DNA of 50,882 nt from Nitrospira sp. GTDB taxonomy: Bacteria; Nitrospirota; Nitrospiria; Nitrospirales; Nitrospiraceae. Made by a program: the position numbers and the translations under genes. Below, piece after piece: positions 1-8,377 of this stretch. The stretch spans positions 1 through 50,882 of the forward strand of contig JAOUHD010000006.1 in assembly GCA_029865345.1 (NCBI GenBank), written 5' to 3'. Under the pieces are notes generated by a model that was not told the DNA's origin, did not search any database, and was given only the letters and a program-made list of their open reading frames with translations. Numbering within the stretch: the stretch's first letter is position 1; every line of letters starts with the position of its first letter.

Positions 1-657
1 ATGGAGGAGCGAGGCAGGAACGCAGGTGGCCTCGGCTTTCGGAGACATCCCGACCGGAGTGCAATGAATGAGTATGTGCGCAGCAGGAAGAACCCGACGA
101 AGGGTGGACTCATCCAGATACGAATCCTCTACCGTCACCGCTGTCGTAGAACGAATATCCTGAGCCAAGCGAGTCCGCTCTGCATCCTCGATCCCCAGCA
201 AGGTCAATTTCTCTGTGCCGGACTCAGCGGCCAGCGCAACAGCGATCGCTCGGGCAGCGCCTCCGGATCCAAGCACAACGATGCGTCGTCCCTTGAGCTC
301 AACTCCGCCCTCCCGTAAGGCCCGCAGCGCACCGGTCGCGTCCGTGTTGTACCCGGTGAGTTCACCTTTTTCAGCAACGATTGTGTTGATCGCACCGATC
401 TTTTGGGCCGTCGTCTCCACATGATCAAGAAATGGTATGGCGGCCACTTTGTGAGGAATCGTGACGCTCGCTCCGCGAAAGTTTCCCAGTGCACGGAGCC
501 CTTTGATGGCCTCACCGATCGCTTCCACTTGCCAGGCGAGATAGACAAAATTGAGCCCCAATTTGCGGAACGCCGCATTGTGGATAGCTGGCGACAGTGA
601 ATGCCCGACCGGATTGCCAATCACCCCGCAAAACTGTGTTCGAGCATCAATGTCCAT
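1..657 (-). CDS. aroE: Shikimate dehydrogenase, 3' end cut by window edge
   Basis: NADPH-dependent reduction of 3-dehydroshikimate to shikimate in the cytoplasmic shikimate pathway. The 219 residues present show the substrate-binding GNPVGHSLSP (residues 14-23), the catalytic-lysine motif VTIPHK (K70), GAINT (88-92), GYNTDxxG (102-109, D106) and the start of the Rossmann nucleotide site GSGGAAR (130-136). The family is usually about 270-290 residues, so roughly the last 60 lie outside the window. The ATG at 657 is preceded by AGGTG at good spacing. It lies 45 bp after the SDR gene and is probably the third gene of a trmI-SDR-aroE operon. Identification is firm; completeness cannot be judged. 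Confidence 0.95.
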   Translation of the reverse strand, partial: MDIDARTQFCGVIGNPVGHSLSPAIHNAAFRKLGLNFVYLAWQVEAIGEAIKGLRALGNFRGASVTIPHKVAAIPFLDHVETTAQKIGAINTIVAEKGELTGYNTDATGALRALREGGVELKGRRIVVLGSGGAARAIAVALAAESGTEKLTLLGIEDAERTRLAQDIRSTTAVTVEDSYLDESTLRRVLPAAHILIHCTPVGMSPKAEATCVPASLLH

Positions 658-702
658 TTCTTCACCTAGCACGGAAGCTACTATCCCTCGTTGCCGCAAC
701 CA

Positions 703-1464
703 CTACCCTTTATAAACGGTCATACCCCCATCAATAGGAATGGTCGCCCCAGTCATCCAGGCTGCTTCATCCGAAGCCAGATACAGAACTAGATTCGCCA
801 CTTCTTCTGGTGTCCCAGGACGACGTATCGCATATTGGGCCAGAATGGGCTGAAGCATATCCGGATTAGCCATCAAGGGGGCCGCCATAGGCGTATCAAT
901 GAGACCAGGGTTCACCACATTACAGCGAATTCCTTCCTTCGCATATTCGACAGCCAGTGCGCGCGTCAAGGCGTCAAGCGCCCCTTTGGATGCCGTATAG
1001 GCAGCTAGGCCGGAGAGACCGACTAAGCTGGCAATGGACGAGATATTCACGATCGAGCCTCGTCCTTGTTTCAGCATGTGAGGAATGACGGCTCGTGTCA
1101 TGCGGAAGACCCCGGTCAAGTTGATGTCGAGCACGTTCGCCCAGACAGCATCATCGGTTTCGTGGAGGCGCTTTCCAAATTCACCGATCCCCGCGTTGTT
1201 GACTAGAATGTCGATCCGCCCAAAGCTATCGATCGTTCGACGGACGACATCCAGTACATGGGCTTCGTCCGTCACTGAACCGGCAACTCCGAGTACTTTC
1301 CCCTTGTTATGTCGGATCACACTGGCCACACGATCCACTTCCTGTTGCCGACGTCCCGTGATGACAACCGATGCTCCCTCCTCGGCAAAACGTTTTGCGA
1401 TTGCTTCGCCAATTCCGGCATTACCTCCCGTCACCACGGCTACCTTGCCTTCTAACCTATTCAT
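703..1464 (-). CDS. SDR-family oxidoreductase (FabG-like)
   Basis: A classical short-chain dehydrogenase/reductase of 253 residues, the usual length. Visible are the cofactor motif TGGNAGIG (12-19), NNAG (89-92), the catalytic Ser143 and the YxxxK pair Tyr156/Lys160 (YTASK), followed by a PG-type segment near 187. It should oxidise or reduce an alcohol/carbonyl with NAD(P)H in the cytoplasm. The substrate cannot be told from sequence; 3-oxoacyl-ACP reductase and sugar-dehydrogenase relatives look alike. Its start overlaps the trmI stop by 4 bases (ATGA), so the two are translationally coupled. Neighbouring aroE does not establish a role in aromatic synthesis. Confidence 0.9.
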   Translation of the reverse strand: MNRLEGKVAVVTGGNAGIGEAIAKRFAEEGASVVITGRRQQEVDRVASVIRHNKGKVLGVAGSVTDEAHVLDVVRRTIDSFGRIDILVNNAGIGEFGKRLHETDDAVWANVLDINLTGVFRMTRAVIPHMLKQGRGSIVNISSIASLVGLSGLAAYTASKGALDALTRALAVEYAKEGIRCNVVNPGLIDTPMAAPLMANPDMLQPILAQYAIRRPGTPEEVANLVLYLASDEAAWMTGATIPIDGGMTVYKG

Positions 1465-2339
1465 GCGTTCAGCTCCTCTTCTGCTTCATCGGACAGACCT
1501 TCCCGGTCTCCGTCTGGAGGAGCCTCTCTCCCAACCATCGAACGGAGCAGCCCTGGCTCCACCTTTCGGGCTACGGTGATGAATCCAGAATGGGCGACCA
1601 TGCGATGATCAGGCCGCACGCTCCTGCCCTGCACAGACCAGGTTCGGAGCAGCGTTTCAAACGTTTCGATCATCCCGAATACAGTTGCCCGTTCAAGCGC
1701 CTCAACCGTTTGTATAACTTGTGGCACGGTGGGGACAAAGCTCAGATAGATCCCACCGGATCGCAGCGCGGTGGCTGCATGGGGGACCACCTGCCAGGGC
1801 TCAGGTAAATCGAGCACGACACGGTCGAAGGGAATTCCATCGTCAAGCAGATCAATACCTTCATAGGTATTCTTCCGCAATGCCGACAGATTCGGCACGG
1901 GTCCCATATAGCGATCAATATTCAAGAGTGCGGTGCGGGCAAAATCCTCCCGCATCTCATAGGTCACCACCAACCCTCGTGGCCCTACCGCTCGCAACAG
2001 CGCCATGGTCAACGCGCCTGAGCCGGTTCCGGACTCGAACACCCGCGCACCCGGATAGACATCCGCCCACATGGGAATCAGCGCGAGGTCTTTCGGATAG
2101 AGCACTTGAGCGCCTCGCGGCATTTTCAGCACGTAGTCTCCAAAAGTAGGCCGGACAGCCAACATCTTTTTCCCGCCCGAGAGAACGACAATGGTCCCAT
2201 CCGGCCGCCCGATAATCGCGTCGTGAGCGATCTTCTGACCGCTGAATTGATAGGTGTCGCCAGCCTTCAACGTAAGGGCATACTGGCGCCTTTTGTGATC
2301 GACAAGATGGATGCGTTCGCCGCTTGATAATTGAGACAT
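1461..2339 (-). CDS. trmI: tRNA (adenine-58-N1)-methyltransferase TrmI
   Basis: SAM-dependent methylation of A58 in the T-loop of tRNA. From the chosen start the SAM-binding ESGTGSG is at residues 102-108 and the DLPEPW active-site loop at about 177-182, both typical of the TrmI/Trm61 family; length about 292 aa fits. The N-terminal beta-barrel segment (GERIHLVD onward) begins immediately after the ATG at 2339. The frame stays open to 2387, but the extra 16 residues have no family counterpart. Neither start has a clear Shine-Dalgarno, so the start is moderately sure. First gene of the run with the SDR gene and aroE. Confidence 0.93.
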   Translation of the reverse strand: MSQLSSGERIHLVDHKRRQYALTLKAGDTYQFSGQKIAHDAIIGRPDGTIVVLSGGKKMLAVRPTFGDYVLKMPRGAQVLYPKDLALIPMWADVYPGARVFESGTGSGALTMALLRAVGPRGLVVTYEMREDFARTALLNIDRYMGPVPNLSALRKNTYEGIDLLDDGIPFDRVVLDLPEPWQVVPHAATALRSGGIYLSFVPTVPQVIQTVEALERATVFGMIETFETLLRTWSVQGRSVRPDHRMVAHSGFITVARKVEPGLLRSMVGREAPPDGDREGLSDEAEEELNA

Positions 2340-2434
2340 GCCGCGCATTCTAGGGGGTTCGTTCCGGAGTTTGCAACCAACGGCCATTTCGTGACAGCAT
2401 AAGAAAGTAGAATTCCTCGATCTACTCGCTGTTC

Positions 2435-2467
2435 ATACCTTCGGCGCTTTTAGCGCCTTGCGGGTAT
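2435..2467. other. Hairpin between trmI and the nfeD remnant
   Basis: An inverted repeat with a perfect GGCGCT/AGCGCC core around a TTT loop and outer ATACC/GGTAT arms, separated by unpaired TTC and TTGC. It lies in the divergent gap 138-96 bases upstream of trmI and just ahead of the nfeD remnant. There is no T-run, so it is not an obvious terminator. It could be an old operator or a relic of the decayed locus. Confidence 0.4.
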
Positions 2468-2477
2468 AGAGTTCACA

Positions 2478-2750
2478 ATGCGTGGCATCGTAATTCTGTA
2501 CAGAGCTCTACGCAGACAGATTCTCGCAGCGGCGATGGGAGTTGTCGTCATCTCCCTGTACCTGATGCTCATAGGCAGTCCGACCTATGCCAGTGACATC
2601 GTCGTTGCCAGTTATGAAGGAGTGATCAACCCGGTAGCTGCGGAGTAGCTGCACGACGCTATGGTGGCTGAGAACATTCCTGCGCTCTTAAAGCAGCTGA
2701 ACGGGAGAGAGATCGTCCTTTCTACGGGGTTAATCACGTTCTCAAGCTAG
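2478..2750 (+). pseudogene. Remnant of an NfeD-type membrane serine protease
   Basis: The ATG at 2478 opens 56 codons with a signal-peptide-like segment (hydrophobic stretch ending near YAS) and then EGVINPVAAE, the hallmark beginning of the NfeD ClpP-like domain. A TAG follows at 2646-2648. In the same frame after the stop the sequence reads MVAENIPALLKQLNGRE, which resembles the END of the NfeD protease domain (the segment with a DGR-type turn), then a second stop. The central catalytic part of roughly 170 residues is missing. This is best read as an internal deletion plus stop codons. NfeD normally forms a pair with the slipin/stomatin that follows, and that gene is broken too. Confidence 0.72.
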
Positions 2751-2763
2751 GCCGTAACGCTTC

Positions 2764-3367
2764 GTGAATTCCCGATGGGAACGCGTCAACTTGCAGACCG
2801 TCACCATGGAAGTCCCCTCGCAAGATGTCATCACACGGGATAACATTTCCGTGGAAGTGAACGCCGTCATCTTTCTCAGGGTGGTCGATTCCCAGCGTGC
2901 CGTGGTCGCCGTTCAAGATTACCTCTATATCGACGTCGCAAGTAGCTCAAACTACGCTACGAAGTGTGCTCGGTCAAAGCCAGTTCGACGACCTGCTGTC
3001 GAAGCGCGACGACATCAATGCCGAGCTGCAGCAAATTATCGATCAACAGACCGAACCATGGGGAGTCAAGGTTACTGCCGTCGAGGTAAAGAATGTGGAT
3101 ATTCCTCAAGACATGCAACGTGCGATTGCCCGGCGAGCGGAAGCCGAGCGGGAACGTCGAGCCAAAATCATCCATGCGGAAGGGGAATTTCAAGCCGCGC
3201 AGAAACTGGCGGAAGCGGCGGATGTCATCAGCCGTAATCCTGCCGCGCTGCAGCTGCGATATCTCCAAACACTCGTCGAGATCGTGGCTGAGAAGAACTC
3301 GACTACGATCTTCCCAATTCCGATCGATACTCTTGCCCCGTTCATAAAGGGATTGCTACCGAAATAG
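2764..3367 (+). pseudogene. Slipin/stomatin-like (SPFH) gene, N-truncated and frameshifted
   Basis: Two frames together spell a bacterial slipin. Frame 1 (2764 to about 2928) gives VTMEVPSQDVITRDNISV and [17 protein letters not shown]. One surplus base at about 2929 moves the match to frame 2, which continues [15 protein letters not shown], then [39 protein letters not shown] and [12 protein letters not shown], ending at 3367. The N-terminal membrane hairpin (about 50-60 residues) is absent. Slipins scaffold membrane microdomains and partner with NfeD proteases. The downstream 156-codon frame (2897-3367) has no slipin start and is probably not a gene. If the extra base were an assembly error the gene would still lack its anchor. 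Confidence 0.8.
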
Positions 3368-3628
3368 TGTGGCATTTCAGCCAGATCATTGATGCCGATC
3401 CTACATAAGATGCCGCATAAGTGCTACAGTTCTTCCTTTGCTTTCTCATTAGCCAGCACTAATCTTTCTGATTTTTCGGGCTGATCACACCGACTGTTTC
3501 TCATCTTCAATCCAGCATCCCTTTTGCTTCGTAGAAAGATTACATGGGTAATGATTCGGCGAATCTTCTTGGCTTAATAGGACTCTAACCAAAGTGAGCG
3601 ATGTTCAACCAGAGCAAGGGGTGATGTG

Positions 3629-4879
3629 ATGAAAGAAGAACTTCGATCCTCTGAGGGACTGGATATACGGACAAGGTTTGCCCCCGATGCCGATGATGCC
3701 AAAGCGAGTGGCATATTGGGGATGATCAGTCGTGTTGAAACTGAGGAATCCGGAGCGGATGAGAAGCCTCAACCGGTCATGCGTCCAAGCCCGGGGGCCA
3801 GCCCATTCCTATTGGAATCGTTGTACTTCCGGTCCTTCGACAAACGGGGACTCTTGACTCGAGAAGAAGAGGTCACGATTGCCAGGCGCGTAGACCATGG
3901 GACACGACGCATTCGGACCACGCTGCGGCAAGCGGTGAAGGTGCTGCTCAAGTCTAAGCGTACGTCTATCTGTACAGACACCGTGAAAATGCTCCAAGTC
4001 GTCAGACGATTGAGTGGGTTTTCAGCCACCGCATTGGACAATGCGGAGAAGGCTTTAGGTACCGCCTTGAGTCCGTCAGACCCAGATCTCAGACCTGCCG
4101 CAACGACGGCAACGCAACTGAAGGCATCGCTTGATGAAATCAGATCCGCCAGGATCATCCTGGAGCAAGGGAAGGATGAGCTCGTACGGCATAACTTGCG
4201 TTTGGTCGTCGATGTTGCCAAGCATTACACCGGACGGGGATTGAGCTTGCTGGATCTCGTGCAGGAGGGCAACATCGGCCTGATGAAAGCGGCCGAACGA
4301 TATCAGTATCGGAAAGGATTCAAATTCAGCACCTACGCGACGTGGTGGATTCGACAAGGCATCACCCGCGCAATTGCGGATCAATCGAGAACGATTCGGA
4401 TTCCAGTGCACCAGACCGAAGCGTCACATCGAGTCCTCCGCGTCATGCGGAAACTCGGGCAGCAATTCGGGCGGCCCGCTCGGTTAGAAGAGATCGCTCA
4501 TGTGCTGCGCATGAGGCCAGAAAGGCTCCGCGAGACCATGCAGGCGTTTCAGGAACCAATAGCCTTAGAATCTCCAATTGGTGACGGAGAGACACAGTTT
4601 GGCGACATGATTCCGGACCAGCAGGCCGTTCCACCCGATGCCCATGTCCATCGGGGCGAGTTGACCGATCAACTCGACCGAATTCTAAGCACCTTGACGC
4701 CCCGCGAGCAAACCGTCATCAGACTCCGGTTCGGGATCGGCTACGATGAAGCCAGCACCCTGGAGCAAGTTGGTCAAAGTTTGTCCGTGACACGCGAGCG
4801 TATCCGCCAAATCGAAGCCAAAGCGCTGAAGAAACTGAAGACCCCGGAAATTAAAGAACTCTTCGTCGCCATCAAGTAA
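3629..4879 (+). CDS. RNA polymerase sigma factor, sigma-70 family (RpoD/RpoS-like)
   Basis: Directs core RNA polymerase to promoters. Region 1.2 is near residues 58-92, and region 2 at about 183-255 carries LVQEGNIGLMKAAERY and STYATWWIRQGITRAI. Region 3 follows, and region 4 at about 355-415 holds the helix-turn-helix and RERIRQIEAKALKKLK. At 416 residues it lacks the long acidic region 1.1 of a primary sigma factor but has about 90 residues between regions 1.2 and 2. It may therefore be a group 2 (RpoS-like) factor or a compact RpoD. ATG at 3629 is preferred because AAGGGG lies 7 bases upstream; a GTG at 3626 is adjacent. Monocistronic, with a hairpin after the stop. Confidence 0.93.
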   Translation: MKEELRSSEGLDIRTRFAPDADDAKASGILGMISRVETEESGADEKPQPVMRPSPGASPFLLESLYFRSFDKRGLLTREEEVTIARRVDHGTRRIRTTLRQAVKVLLKSKRTSICTDTVKMLQVVRRLSGFSATALDNAEKALGTALSPSDPDLRPAATTATQLKASLDEIRSARIILEQGKDELVRHNLRLVVDVAKHYTGRGLSLLDLVQEGNIGLMKAAERYQYRKGFKFSTYATWWIRQGITRAIADQSRTIRIPVHQTEASHRVLRVMRKLGQQFGRPARLEEIAHVLRMRPERLRETMQAFQEPIALESPIGDGETQFGDMIPDQQAVPPDAHVHRGELTDQLDRILSTLTPREQTVIRLRFGIGYDEASTLEQVGQSLSVTRERIRQIEAKALKKLKTPEIKELFVAIK

Positions 4880-4896
4880 CGCCTGATTACTCTCCT

Positions 4897-4930
4897 CGTG
4901 TCGACGGCCAGATTCATGACCGTCGACACG
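4897..4930 (+). terminator. Hairpin terminator after the sigma factor gene
   Basis: Perfect 11-bp inverted repeat CGTGTCGACGG / CCGTCGACACG with a 12-base loop, starting 18 bases after the stop. Only a weak T-tract (CTTTCC) follows, so termination may be partial or Rho-assisted. Confidence 0.6.
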
Positions 4931-5023
4931 CAACTTTCCACCGTATGGGTCGTTATGCGACAATGTGCACCCCATGCACACATGTCTTCTCCTTAGTCCA
5001 GCTGCCCCCCTTAGTGACAGACC

Positions 5024-5806
5024 ATGGGACAGGCTTTCGTTTCTCCTTGGTCAACCGACCTGTCGCTTCCAACGGGTGCCCCAGTGAACCTTCCCACTGC
5101 TATCCCCACTCTGGCTCTGGATATTCTCTCTCCACACAGAGAAGCCGTTCGAGTTTTTTCAGATCCAGTTCCCTATCTTCATGCATGGAAACTGCAGTCT
5201 CGCTTACACCAAGAGCGAATCCGTAATCAGGTACCTGATACCGTCTTGATCCTTGAACATCGCCCTGTTTATACCTTGGGGCGAAGTACCGCCGCATCGC
5301 ACTGGGGCGGCAATGTCTCGCTCTTATGTGAACACGGAACGGAACTCCACCATGTCAATCGCGGGGGGTCCATTACGTTTCACGGCCCAGGACAGATTGT
5401 GGTCTACCCCGTGCTCAAGCTTGATCGGCATGCCACGGGTCCAAGGCAATTGGTCTGGTTACTCGAAGAAATCATCGTTCAATTGCTGAGCCGCTGGAAT
5501 ATCACCGGCCACCGCATCCCCGGCAAGCCCGGCATTTGGGTCATGACTCCAACCCCTGAAAAAATTGCTTTTGTCGGCATCCGCATCGAGCGCGGTGTGA
5601 CGCTCCATGGGTGTGCACTCAACGTGGATCTGGATGTGACACCGTTCCATCGAATCCATCCCTGTGGGTTGTCGGACTGCCGAATCACATCCATCGCAGC
5701 AGTGTGCCAAAAGGCGATCTCTCTCAATCCCGTTAAACAGGAACTCGCTCAGCTCTGTCGCATGATGCTCAAACTCCATGGGCCTGCTGTACTCGATACA
5801 GACTGA
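5024..5806 (+). CDS. lipB: Octanoyl-[ACP]:protein N-octanoyltransferase LipB
   Basis: Transfers octanoyl from acyl carrier protein to lipoyl domains, the first step of lipoate assembly. Motifs seen are RGGSITFHGPGQ (113-124), the catalytic lysine in EKIAFVGI (K180), HGCALNVD (195-202) and the catalytic cysteine in HPCG (C214). At 260 residues it carries about 40 more N-terminal residues than common LipB proteins. No good ribosome site precedes the ATG at 5024, so a later start such as GTG at 5084 is possible. It ends 33 bases before glutamate dehydrogenase and is probably co-transcribed with it. Lipoylated 2-oxoacid dehydrogenases and the glycine cleavage system would be the targets. Confidence 0.94.
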   Translation: MGQAFVSPWSTDLSLPTGAPVNLPTAIPTLALDILSPHREAVRVFSDPVPYLHAWKLQSRLHQERIRNQVPDTVLILEHRPVYTLGRSTAASHWGGNVSLLCEHGTELHHVNRGGSITFHGPGQIVVYPVLKLDRHATGPRQLVWLLEEIIVQLLSRWNITGHRIPGKPGIWVMTPTPEKIAFVGIRIERGVTLHGCALNVDLDVTPFHRIHPCGLSDCRITSIAAVCQKAISLNPVKQELAQLCRMMLKLHGPAVLDTD

Positions 5807-5839
5807 TGGACATCTATCCGATAACTAGGAAGGACCACG

Positions 5840-7090
5840 ATGCAAGAACTCGACACCCCGACGTTTCGTTTGGCGGTTGCTCAGTTCGATCAAGCCGCGG
5901 AAGCGATGGGACTTGACCCAAACCTCCGCGAACGACTGAAACTACCCCAACGCTCGCTCGTCGTCAGCCTGCCAGTCCGAATGGACGATGGACGGGTCGA
6001 GGTCTTTACCGGCTATCGCGTTCAACACGATTCATCCCGTGGCCCCTCCAAAGGCGGCGTACGTTACCATCCCGATGTAAACCTCGGTGAGGTGGCCGCT
6101 CTTGCAATGTGGATGACATGGAAATGTGCGCTGGCCGGATTACCGTACGGCGGCGCAAAAGGGGGAGTCGCAGTCGCACCGAAACAACTATCCCCGGCTG
6201 AATTACAGCGGCTGACACGACGATACGCCGCGGAGATTTTCCCACTGATTGGCCCGGACAAGGATGTCCCGGCCCCCGATGTCGGGACCGATGCTCAGAT
6301 CATGGCATGGATGATGGACACATACAGCCAGCAAGTTGGCTACGCCGTTCCTGGCGTCGTGACCGGCAAACCGCTGTCGATCGGGGGGAGCCTGGGCCGT
6401 GAAGAAGCGACAGGACGCGGAGTCGTCTATGTGACGCACGAGGTGCTGCGTCACCTCAAGTTGTCACTTGACGGTGCCTCCGTGGCGATTCAAGGATTCG
6501 GAAATGTCGGTTCACACACGGCCCGCATCATGCGCGAGCATGGTGCACGGATCATTGCTGTGAGTGACGTCAACGGGGGTATCTACAGCAACAAGGGATT
6601 GGATATCATGGCGCTCCTTCGACGCGACCCCAGCCAGCCGCTGCATGAAAGCAAACTTGGGGACGCCATCACGAATGAAGAATTACTCCAATTAGACTGC
6701 ACTGTACTCGTGCCCGCCGCCCTATCCGAGCAGATCACGGCTAAAAATGCGAATTCTTTGAGATGTCGAATCTTGTCTGAAGGGGCAAACGGTCCGACAA
6801 CTTTGGAAGCCGACCGCATCCTCGCGGACAAAGGTATTTTTGTGATCCCCGATATTCTCGCGAACTCCGGCGGCGTCATCGTCTCGTACTTCGAATGGGT
6901 GCAGGACCTGCAGCGTTTTTTCTGGAGCGCAACAGACATCCAGAATCGACTGCAAGACATCATCACGTCTGCGTTTCAGCGCACCCTTCACTTTTCGACT
7001 GAACGCCGAGTGTCCATGCGCATGGCCGCGCTCATGAGCGGCATTGACCAGGTCGCCCAAGCACATCTCCAACGGGGGCTATACCCCTGA
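5840..7090 (+). CDS. gdhA: Glutamate dehydrogenase (Glu/Leu/Phe/Val family)
   Basis: Interconverts glutamate and 2-oxoglutarate plus ammonia, linking nitrogen and carbon metabolism in the cytoplasm. The 416 residues match the hexameric bacterial length. KGGVRYHP (71-78), the catalytic lysine in PYGGAKGG (K107), the aspartate in PAPDVGT (D147) and the dinucleotide motif GFGNVG (219-224) are all present. AGGAAGGA sits 5 bases before the ATG. The coenzyme (NAD or NADP) and strict preference for glutamate over leucine cannot be read with certainty; overall similarity favours glutamate. It follows lipB by 33 bases. Confidence 0.93.
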   Translation: MQELDTPTFRLAVAQFDQAAEAMGLDPNLRERLKLPQRSLVVSLPVRMDDGRVEVFTGYRVQHDSSRGPSKGGVRYHPDVNLGEVAALAMWMTWKCALAGLPYGGAKGGVAVAPKQLSPAELQRLTRRYAAEIFPLIGPDKDVPAPDVGTDAQIMAWMMDTYSQQVGYAVPGVVTGKPLSIGGSLGREEATGRGVVYVTHEVLRHLKLSLDGASVAIQGFGNVGSHTARIMREHGARIIAVSDVNGGIYSNKGLDIMALLRRDPSQPLHESKLGDAITNEELLQLDCTVLVPAALSEQITAKNANSLRCRILSEGANGPTTLEADRILADKGIFVIPDILANSGGVIVSYFEWVQDLQRFFWSATDIQNRLQDIITSAFQRTLHFSTERRVSMRMAALMSGIDQVAQAHLQRGLYP

Positions 7091-7204
7091 TCCGCAATAC
7101 TTCCATCAACGTTCCATCATAATCTTGGGGCGAGATACTTGCTCCTCGCTAACCACGTACGCTAGGCTAGCTGCTATCAGACAGAGACGGAATAGGCGGA
7201 CCTC

Positions 7205-7498
7205 ATGGATCGGAGCATGGTTGCAACAGCGTGGGAACAGCACTGTGCCATCGGTTGGCCTCAGTTTGCGAGTCCCGATCAAGGGCAATTGATGACGATC
7301 GACACGGTCATTAGTGGCTGTGTGGTCTTCTACCTCGATAGTTCAGACGGTCTCGACGACCAGCGGGTTGCCATCGTGAAAGACTGCTTGGAAGATCTCG
7401 ACGAACTGACGGAAACACTGGACGCCGAACCCCAAACTTACTTTTTCCGGCTTCGCGAACTCGGCGCGATGTTGCTGGGCGATGAGTCACGGTCATGA
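7205..7498 (+). CDS. Small acidic protein of unknown function
   Basis: A 97-residue acidic, soluble protein with no recognised family. The middle (residues 40-75) is rich in Asp/Glu and Leu and looks helical. AGGCGGA lies a few bases before the ATG, which supports translation. It stands 114 bases after glutamate dehydrogenase with no clear terminator between, so it could be read from the same transcript. Function unknown. Confidence 0.6.
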   Translation: MDRSMVATAWEQHCAIGWPQFASPDQGQLMTIDTVISGCVVFYLDSSDGLDDQRVAIVKDCLEDLDELTETLDAEPQTYFFRLRELGAMLLGDESRS

Positions 7499-7669
7499 GC
7501 AAGCGTACCGCCTCCACCCAACGAGTCCCTATCCAGTGACTGCTCACGTGTCCCATTTCTTGCAGGTCCGACCGCTCTTGGCTACAATGAGCCCTATGCT
7601 TTCCTGGATTCCACTGGTTCACCCATTCTGATCAATCGCGAACCCATACAGAAGAAACGCCACACACCA

Positions 7670-8200
7670 ATGACGAAAGAGCGTGTCGTGCAAAGAGTCA
7701 TCATCCTGCTGGCGAGCGTCCTCGTAGCGCTTGGCTCAGCTCATGCTGAGCCGTACGAGTTGAGTAAGAACGATGTCATGGAGCCAAAGGCCATTTCGAG
7801 CACTGAGATCTCGCTGTTCGGCGTCAAACTCGGCGACTCGGAATCCAAGGTCGTTGAAACGCTTGTCACTGAAAAGATTGCCGGAGTCAAGGTTGAGCAA
7901 GAAGCGACGTTCATCTTCCTGCTCGATCAACGAAAGCCAACCGGTCCAATGGCTGGGGTGCGTATTCAGGACGGGAGAGTTGATCTCCTGTTCATTAATA
8001 ATCGATTCACGTATAAGACCAGAGGCATCTTTCGTAACGTGCTCAATAGTGAGAGCCCTGAAGAGATCCGAAAGGTGTTAGGCCAAGAAGAGTATGGTGA
8101 CGAAAACGTCATGGGCGCCGTCATGGCCTACGATAAGCAGGGTTTCCAAGTGAACTACCTCGGGAAAGATATCAACATCGAGTTTTCCGCCCCTCGGTAA
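7670..8200 (+). CDS. Exported protein of unknown function
   Basis: A 176-residue protein with a clear N-terminal signal peptide (positively charged start, hydrophobic residues 10-22, cleavage expected after SAHA near residue 26). The mature part is a charged, mixed alpha/beta-looking domain with no cysteines and no recognised motif; FGVKLGDSESKVVETL and EEIRKVLGQEEYG recall small periplasmic domains in which two similar halves pack together. The ribosome site is weak. It converges on the D,D-carboxypeptidase. Periplasmic location is inferred from the signal; the role is unknown. Confidence 0.7.
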   Translation: MTKERVVQRVIILLASVLVALGSAHAEPYELSKNDVMEPKAISSTEISLFGVKLGDSESKVVETLVTEKIAGVKVEQEATFIFLLDQRKPTGPMAGVRIQDGRVDLLFINNRFTYKTRGIFRNVLNSESPEEIRKVLGQEEYGDENVMGAVMAYDKQGFQVNYLGKDINIEFSAPR

Positions 8201-8377
8201 TTCACCCAAAACGTGGAGTCAGGCCTAGGGAGATCCATCTTGAATCTTCGATAAGAAGTCCTCACCTGCAAACTCTGAAACAGGGTCACCAGCACAGGCC
8301 GATAAGCTGAATGGGTACACGCCGCTATCCCTGCTCACTCGGTGAGTAGATATGCCAAGGATGAGAGCTGGAGGCTG

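Noticed and set aside
204-620. Minus-strand 138-codon frame in the first 650 bases
   Set aside because: It is an out-of-frame shadow of aroE, whose motifs run unbroken in another frame from 657 to the window edge.
2435-2467. Terminator
   Set aside because: Lies in a divergent gap, upstream of both flanking coding regions, and lacks a T-run.
2897-3367. Clean 156-codon frame of the slipin C-terminal half as a separate gene
   Set aside because: Its first 10 codons are out-of-frame reading of the upstream slipin sequence and there is no ribosome site; read as the 3' part of a frameshifted pseudogene.
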